DNA of 44,283 nt. Source: an uncultured Prevotellaceae bacterium (GTDB lineage Bacteria > Bacteroidota > Bacteroidia > Bacteroidales > Bacteroidaceae). Positions 40,054-44,283 of this stretch are shown piece by piece. A program made the translations under genes and the position numbers. Every line of letters begins with the position of its first letter. The first letter of the stretch is position 1. The notes under the pieces were generated by a model. The model was not told the DNA's origin. It searched no databases and was given only the letters and a program-made list of their open reading frames with translations. The stretch covers positions 1-44,283 of the forward strand of contig ONKY01000003.1 of assembly GCA_900318585.1 (NCBI GenBank), read 5' to 3'.

Positions 40054-41520
40054 ATGTATCTGCGCCGTCGTTTCTACCTCCTGCTGCTGGCCATCATCCT
40101 AATCACAGGCACCGGCTTCGCCTTCGTCCCGCTCTTCACCATAGGGCGGTGGCTGACGCTGGCCCTATTCCTTGCCGTGCTGGCCGACGTGCTCCTGCTG
40201 TGGCACCGCCGCGGCATCAGCGCCACCCGCCGTGTGGGCGAGCGTTTCAGCAATGGCGACGACAATGAGGTCAGCATCAGCGTAGAGAGTACCTATCCCT
40301 TCCCCGTCCGCCTTGAGATCATCGACGAGGCACCCGTCCAGTTCCAGCGCCGTGATGTCTCTTTTAGAATTACGAATGACGAATTACGAATGACGAATTA
40401 CGAATTACGAATTAAGAATGACGAATTAAGCGGTACTTCCAATTCGGAATTCTTTGCAAGCAAAGCGTCACCCTGTCGGGATGCCGAGCGCGGAATTCGG
40501 AATTCTTTGCAAGCAAAGCGTCACCCTGTCGGGATGCCGAGCGCGGAATTAACTGCTGCCATTTCCTACTCCCTCCGCCCCACGCACCGCGGCGTCTACA
40601 GCTTCGGCCATGTGCGGGTGTTCGTCTCCACCTGGTTAGGCATCGTAGAGCGCCGTTACACCTGCGCCACCCCGCAGGATGTGAAAGTCTATCCCTCTTA
40701 CCAGCGGCTGCGGCAGCTGGAGCTGACTGCCATCAGCCAGAACCTGCAGGAACCCGGCATCAAGCGAGTGCGCCGCATTGGCAACAATACGGAGTTCGAG
40801 CATATCCGCGACTATCTGCGTGGCGATGACTACCGCACCGTCAACTGGCGGGCCACCGCCCGTCTGCACCGTCCCATGGTGAACGTCTACCAGCAGGAGC
40901 GCTCGCAGCAAGTGTTCGCCATCATCGACAAGGGACGCGTCATGCAGCAATCCTTCTGTGGCATGACCCTGCTCGACTATGCCATCAACGCCTCGTTGGC
41001 ACTCAGCTACGTGGCCATGCACAAGGAAGACCGTGCCGGCCTCATCACCTTCACCGCCGGCGTGGAGACCATCGTGGCCGCCGACCGCCGACCGGGGTAT
41101 ATCAAGACCCTGTTGGAGACCCTCTACGCTGAACAGACCGACTTCGGCGAGACCGACTTCTCCGCACTCTCCGTAGCCATAGGCCGCCACATCAGCAAGC
41201 GCTCCCTCTTAGTGCTCTTCACCAATTTCATGGGGCTGGTGTCCCTGCGCCGCCAGCTGCCCTTCCTCCAGCAGATAGCCCGCCGCCACCGCCTGCTCGT
41301 TGTATTCTTTGAAGACACGGAAATAGCCGATTTCATCGACAAAAAGCCCCTCACGGCAGAGGAGCGCAGCCAACAGGATGTCGCCCGAAAGTTTGCTGGT
41401 GAAAAGCAGCTCATCTGTGCCACCCTTCGCCAGCATGGTATCCTCTCATTGCTTACTACCCCACAAGAGTTGACGGTCAACACCATCAACCGCTACCTCG
41501 CCATCCGCTCCAACTTCTAA
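40054..41520 (+). CDS. DUF58 (VWA-like) protein with a repetitive in-frame insert
   Basis: The 488-residue product has two N-terminal membrane segments (about residues 6-50), then a beta-domain and a DUF58/VWA-like domain with EFEHIRDYLRGDDYRTVNWR (about 248-267) and IIDKGRVMQQ. It is the expected partner of the MoxR ATPase. Between VQFQRRDVSFRI and AISYSLRPTHRGVYSFG lies an insert of about 63 residues (about 105-168: TNDELRMTNYELRIKNDE, then FASKASPCRDAERG and LQAKRHPVGMPSAE). This is encoded by tandem words and a 53-bp duplication. Normal proteins join these blocks with a short linker. No frameshift results. Confidence 0.9.
   Translation: MYLRRRFYLLLLAIILITGTGFAFVPLFTIGRWLTLALFLAVLADVLLLWHRRGISATRRVGERFSNGDDNEVSISVESTYPFPVRLEIIDEAPVQFQRRDVSFRITNDELRMTNYELRIKNDELSGTSNSEFFASKASPCRDAERGIRNSLQAKRHPVGMPSAELTAAISYSLRPTHRGVYSFGHVRVFVSTWLGIVERRYTCATPQDVKVYPSYQRLRQLELTAISQNLQEPGIKRVRRIGNNTEFEHIRDYLRGDDYRTVNWRATARLHRPMVNVYQQERSQQVFAIIDKGRVMQQSFCGMTLLDYAINASLALSYVAMHKEDRAGLITFTAGVETIVAADRRPGYIKTLLETLYAEQTDFGETDFSALSVAIGRHISKRSLLVLFTNFMGLVSLRRQLPFLQQIARRHRLLVVFFEDTEIADFIDKKPLTAEERSQQDVARKFAGEKQLICATLRQHGILSLLTTPQELTVNTINRYLAIRSNF
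40366..40551 (+). repeat. Repeat insert in the DUF58 gene: ATTACGAATGACGA words plus a 53-bp tandem duplication
   Basis: From 40366 to about 40430 the coding strand is GAATTACGAATGACGAATTA-type words. From 40445 a 53-base unit starting CGGAATTCTTTGCAAGCAAA is repeated exactly from 40498, ending GATGCCGAGCGCGGAATT each time. Because 53 is not a multiple of 3, the two copies are read in different frames and give different peptides, yet the total insert keeps the gene open. Confidence 0.9.
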
Positions 41521-41540
41521 AACCCTCCCTCGTCATTCAC

Positions 41541-41594
41541 CCTTATTTTCATACTAAAAAAAGTGAAAAAGGGAGGAGTGATTCTTTTTTTTTG
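41541..41594 (+). terminator. Intrinsic terminator of the SpoIIM-DUF58 operon
   Basis: CCTTATTTTCAT (from 41541) pairs with GTGAAAAAGGG (41563-41573) around ACTAAAAAAA, with an outer CTCCCT/AGGGAG pair, and is followed by a run of nine T (41585-41593). It starts 20 bases after the DUF58 stop. Confidence 0.65.
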
Positions 41595-41602
41595 TATCTT
41601 TG
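41595..41602 (+). promoter_or_regulatory. -7 box (TATCTTTG) before the structured RNA and regulator gene
   Basis: TATCTTTG matches TAnnTTTG and directly follows the terminator T run. A start near 41609 would produce an RNA beginning just before the structured region. It lies 288 bases before the regulator ATG, an unusually long leader for this window. Confidence 0.55.
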
Positions 41603-41608
41603 TAGCGA

Positions 41609-41790
41609 CTTTATTGGAATAAGGATTAGGTGCGCTTATCTTTCGACCCTACACAACACCAAACCACAGGATGTCGAAGGCAGGTGGCACACATTTAGAG
41701 TGTGGGCTGCTGACCTTTCAAGTATCCAAACGATGTGGTGTTGTGTAGGACTTGAAGAAGCAGAGCCTCACACTCTATTTTGATAGAAGG
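41609..41790 (+). ncRNA. Candidate structured RNA, shaped like 6S RNA
   Basis: The ~180-base region has no good open frame but folds into a long rod. CCTACACAACACCA (41648-41661) pairs perfectly with TGGTGTTGTGTAGG (41736-41749); below it GCTT (41634-41637) can pair with AAGC (41758-41761). Above it lies an open bubble of about 14 and 16 bases. Then an apical stem follows: GAAGGCAG (41676-41683) with CTGACCTTTC (41710-41719), and CACAC (41688-41692) with GTGTG (41700-41704), closed by a 7-base loop. Closing stem, central bubble and apical stem are the 6S RNA plan. It could instead be the regulator leader. A minus-strand TACCTTTG (41808-41815) also points into it, so the strand is not certain. 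Confidence 0.45.
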
Positions 41791-41889
41791 GCTTCCGTTG
41801 GCGGGGGCAAAGGTATACAGATTTGCAAGAGCTGACTATAACAATTGTTTCAAATGATGAGAAATATCGTTCTTAAGATACTACAAAAG

Positions 41890-43452
41890 ATGAAAAGTAT
41901 ACTATTTATCCTGGCGTCTATGCTGCTCTTTCTTGCTTGTTCGGTGAAGAAACCCCATTATGTGATTGGAGTGTCGCAGTGCTCGGAGGACATCTGGCGT
42001 GACAAGCTGAACGATGAACTGAAGATGGGAACCTACGTCTATAATAATGTAGAATTGAGGTTTGCCTCGGCCGACGACAGCGACGAAAAGCAGATAGACC
42101 AAATCCACCAATTTTTGAAAGAGGGTATGGATCTGCTTATTGTGGCTCCCAACCAAGTAGCTGCTGTATCGCCAGCTATCGACGAGGTGTTCGATAAAGG
42201 CATACCGGTCATCGTTGTCGACCGCAAGACAAACTCTCAGAAATTCACGGCCTATATTGGAGCCGATAACTACGAAATGGGCCGCTTGATGGGCGAGTAC
42301 ATCGCTACGCAACTAAAAGGTAAAGGGCGCGTTATCGAAATCATGGGATTGAAAGGCTCTTCGCCTGCAATTGATCGTCATAACGGGTTTGTAAAGGCTC
42401 TCAGCAACTATCCTAACATAGCTCTTGTAGCCTCATTGCAAGGCGACTGGACAGAAGAAAGTGCCATAAAAGCCGTGAAAGGTTATCAAGGAGATTTGTC
42501 AAACGTCGACTTCGTCTTTGGTCAGAACGACCGCATGGCCGTAGGCGCTCGCAAAGCCCTTTCCACTCTTAGCACTCTTCGCTCCACAAAATACTGTGGT
42601 ATCGACGGTCTGCCTGGCGAGGATAATGGCATAGCATGTGTACGCGACTCTATCCTTGAGGCTTCATATATCTATCCCACCCACGGTGACGAGGTGCTCC
42701 AGCTGGCGATGAACATACTTGGGGGGAAACCTTACGAGAAGGATAACCGCCTCATGGCATCACTGGTTACAAGAGACAACGCCAACGTCCTGTTGCTACA
42801 ACACGAAGAGCTGATACGTCAGGGACACAATGTAGATCTGTTGCACAAACAATCGGATGGTTACCTGCAGGAGCTCGACAAACAACGTGTCATCACTTGG
42901 ATGGCTGTCGGTATCATAGCACTGCTACTGATTGCCATCGTGCTGTTCTACATCTACCATCTTAACAAGATTAGTATGCAGCGTGAGCGTGTGGTGAATA
43001 CGTTATGGAATATGGAGCCCCAGCCCCTTCCTGAAGGGAGAGGAGAAGATACTCCTGCTGCAGACGACCAACAAGACGGCAACGATCCTCCTCTCTCACA
43101 AGGAGAGGCAGGGGGGGAGCCTGTAGATTCTTCCGTCTCATTATTTATCACCCGCTTCAAGGAAGTGGTTGAGGCACGTCTCGACGACAGTGACGTCAGC
43201 GTCGAGGATTTGGCCGCCGATATGAATCTCAGCCGTGTACAACTCTACCGCAAGGTGAAGTCAATTACGGATTCTTCTCCCGTGGAAATACTGCGCACTG
43301 CCCGACTGAACCGTGCCTACCAGCTATTACTCACCACTGACAAAAGTGTCAGCGAGGTGGCCTATGCCGTAGGATTTACCGCTCCAAGCTACTTCACCAA
43401 ATGTTTCAAGGATGAATATGGAAAGGTGCCTGGAGAGGTACGCTCATCTTAA
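41890..43452 (+). CDS. One-component regulator: periplasmic binding domain, membrane segment and AraC-type HTH
   Basis: I choose ATG 41890 (520 residues) because it starts a clean signal, MKSILFILASMLLFLACS, with a lipobox-like LAC; an ATG at 41845 would add 15 residues. Residues ~22-310 are a Peripla_BP_4/LacI-type sugar-binding domain (YVIGVSQCSEDIWR..., FVFGQNDRMAVGARKAL). A membrane segment lies at ~334-357 (ITWMAVGIIALLLIAIVLFY). The C-terminal ~100 residues are an AraC-type HTH (VSVEDLAADMNLSRVQLYRK and VSEVAYAVGFTAPSYFTKCF). The kinase part of hybrid two-component sensors is absent. It should sense a sugar in the periplasm and activate the adjacent susC-type operon. The linker (about 377-410) is encoded by a palindromic GC-rich element. 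Confidence 0.9.
   Translation: MKSILFILASMLLFLACSVKKPHYVIGVSQCSEDIWRDKLNDELKMGTYVYNNVELRFASADDSDEKQIDQIHQFLKEGMDLLIVAPNQVAAVSPAIDEVFDKGIPVIVVDRKTNSQKFTAYIGADNYEMGRLMGEYIATQLKGKGRVIEIMGLKGSSPAIDRHNGFVKALSNYPNIALVASLQGDWTEESAIKAVKGYQGDLSNVDFVFGQNDRMAVGARKALSTLSTLRSTKYCGIDGLPGEDNGIACVRDSILEASYIYPTHGDEVLQLAMNILGGKPYEKDNRLMASLVTRDNANVLLLQHEELIRQGHNVDLLHKQSDGYLQELDKQRVITWMAVGIIALLLIAIVLFYIYHLNKISMQRERVVNTLWNMEPQPLPEGRGEDTPAADDQQDGNDPPLSQGEAGGEPVDSSVSLFITRFKEVVEARLDDSDVSVEDLAADMNLSRVQLYRKVKSITDSSPVEILRTARLNRAYQLLLTTDKSVSEVAYAVGFTAPSYFTKCFKDEYGKVPGEVRSS
43015..43122. repeat. Palindromic GC-rich element in the regulator linker
   Basis: The segment from GGAGCCCCAGCCCCTTCC to AGGCAGGGGGGGAGCC is an imperfect inverted repeat about 105 bases long, and encodes PLPEGRGEDTP and PPLSQGEAGGEP between the membrane segment and the HTH domain. 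The peptide style (PLPxGRGE, SQGEAGGE) resembles the waaA insert ([12 protein letters not shown]). Confidence 0.6.
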
Positions 43453-43478
43453 GAACGCGCCCTTTGTCTTATAAATTT

Positions 43479-43532
43479 CGTTCATTGGCTGTCAAAAATG
43501 TTACATGTAACAAATTTGGCGAGCAATGAACG
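43479..43532 (+). promoter_or_regulatory. Nested dyad operator upstream of the susC-type gene
   Basis: CGTTCATTG (43479-43487) and CAATGAACG (43524-43532) are perfect inverted repeats flanking a perfect 14-base palindrome TGTTACATGTAACA (43499-43512). The set ends 31 bases before the -7 box, where an activator would bind. The neighbouring AraC-type regulator is the likely ligand. Confidence 0.6.
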
Positions 43533-43563
43533 ATTTCTTTTATACTGATATTGATATAGTTAG

Positions 43564-43571
43564 TACTTTTG
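43564..43571 (+). promoter_or_regulatory. -7 box (TACTTTTG) of the susC-type operon
   Basis: TACTTTTGC matches TAnnTTTG and lies 46 bases before the ATG at 43618. No TTTG occurs at the -33 spacing, consistent with an activator-dependent promoter using the dyad just upstream. Confidence 0.6.
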
Positions 43572-43617
43572 CATTAGAAATTCAGCAAACAAAGTACTAA
43601 TTTAAAACGAAAAGCAA

Positions 43618-44283
43618 ATGGAAAGACTTAAAAGACTTTTACTGAGCACACTGCTCATCTTTGCAAGTACAATAATGTACGCGCAAACAGAGATGACGGG
43701 AACGGTAGTCGACGAGACTGGTGAACCGGTCATCGGTGCCACCGTGAAGGAGAAGGACACATCGAACGGAACAGTGACCGACTTCGACGGCAACTTCAAT
43801 ATTAAGGTGAAGGCTGGCGCAACCCTCGTCGTCAGCTACATTGGTTACCAGACGCAGGAGGTGGCCGCCAAGAACGGTATGAAGGTGACACTGGTGCCAG
43901 ACGACAAGGTGCTGCAGGAAGTAGTAGTGACAGGCTACACCACCCAGCGCAAGGCCGACCTGACAGGTGCCATCTCGACCGTGAGCGTAGACGAAATAGC
44001 CAAGCAGAACGAGAACAACCCGATGAAGGCCCTGCAGGGTCGTGTACCAGGCATGAACATCAGCGCCGATGGTAACCCGAGCGGTGCAGCAACGGTTCGC
44101 ATCCGTGGTATCGGAACGCTGAATGACAACGACCCTCTATACATCATCGACGGTGTGCCCACGAAGGCAGGTATGCACGAGCTGAACGGCAACGACATCG
44201 AGAGCATCCAGGTGCTGAAAGATGCCGCTTCGGCCAGTATCTACGGTTCGCGCGCCGCCAACGGTGTAATCATCATCACCACG
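43618..44283 (+). CDS. SusC/RagA family TonB-dependent outer-membrane receptor (partial, N-terminal part)
   Basis: The first 222 residues are visible; the frame is open at the right edge. A signal peptide (MERLKRLLLSTLLIFASTIM, cleaved near YAQ) is followed by a carboxypeptidase-like beta-sandwich domain (MTGTVVDETGEPVIGATVKE, about 25-105). Next come the TonB-box-like region EVVVTGYTTQRKADLTGAIS and the plug domain with PMKALQGRVPGMNIS, VRIRGIGTLNDNDPLYIIDG and SIYGSRAANGVIIITT. SusC proteins import glycans or oligosaccharides with a SusD lipoprotein; susD should follow outside the window. Substrate cannot be told. Confidence 0.95.
   Translation, partial: MERLKRLLLSTLLIFASTIMYAQTEMTGTVVDETGEPVIGATVKEKDTSNGTVTDFDGNFNIKVKAGATLVVSYIGYQTQEVAAKNGMKVTLVPDDKVLQEVVVTGYTTQRKADLTGAISTVSVDEIAKQNENNPMKALQGRVPGMNISADGNPSGAATVRIRGIGTLNDNDPLYIIDGVPTKAGMHELNGNDIESIQVLKDAASASIYGSRAANGVIIITT

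Noticed and set aside
41648..41749. Invertible promoter flanked by 14-bp inverted repeats
   Set aside because: The arms pair as the closing stem of a larger rod with further internal pairing, no good promoter lies between them, and no invertase gene is in the window. Read-pair evidence of inversion would reopen this.

Overview
The window looks like chromosome of a Bacteroidales bacterium, most likely Prevotellaceae (Prevotella/Segatella/Xylanibacter group). The grounds are protein families (SusC/RagA receptor, binding-protein/AraC fusion regulator, GH2 enzyme with signal peptide, MraY with a large insertion), promoters of the Bacteroidetes type (TTTG near -33, TAnnTTTG near -7), weak Shine-Dalgarno sequences and repeat-rich spacers. 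No rRNA, tRNA, insertion sequence or CRISPR array was seen.

Layout. 1-11193 (minus): the mra/dcw wall and division cluster, mraZ-rsmH-ftsL-like-PBP(ftsI type)-murE-mraY-murD-ftsW-murG-murC (murC runs off the left edge). 11194-11899: a repeat-rich gap with a 21-bp tandem array and nested inverted repeats. 11900-13422 (plus): a metallophosphoesterase and a small exported FMN-binding protein. 13442-18783 (minus): gltX-waaA-GH2 glycosidase, very tightly packed. 18916-32557 (plus): a five-gene unit of surface-type lipoprotein, 2449-residue NRPS (C-A-T-C-A-T-C, no thioesterase), fused tandem MacB/FtsX permease, membrane-fusion protein and TolC-like outer-membrane protein. It reads as one make-and-export system for a short peptide. 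32558-34420: hairpins, a possible 41-residue membrane peptide, a large inverted repeat, an Rpn-family nuclease and a broken helix-turn-helix gene. 34422-41520: an RDD protein (minus) divergent from SpoIIM-like, membrane, DUF4129, DUF4350, MoxR and DUF58 genes. 41595-43452: a strong promoter, a structured RNA candidate shaped like 6S RNA, and a binding-protein/AraC regulator. 43479-end: an operator-like dyad, promoter and the start of a susC-type receptor gene.

Two themes cut across the genes. First, short tandem words (7-9 bp) fill many operon spacers and in places supply start codons, stop codons, a -33 element or a signal peptide. Second, palindromic or duplicated DNA has entered coding sequence in frame: in waaA, gltX, the DUF58 gene, the regulator linker, two places in the NRPS gene and tolC. 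The best candidates for something undescribed are the NRPS-export operon, the structured RNA at 41.6-41.8 kb and the repeat-built tolC signal peptide.
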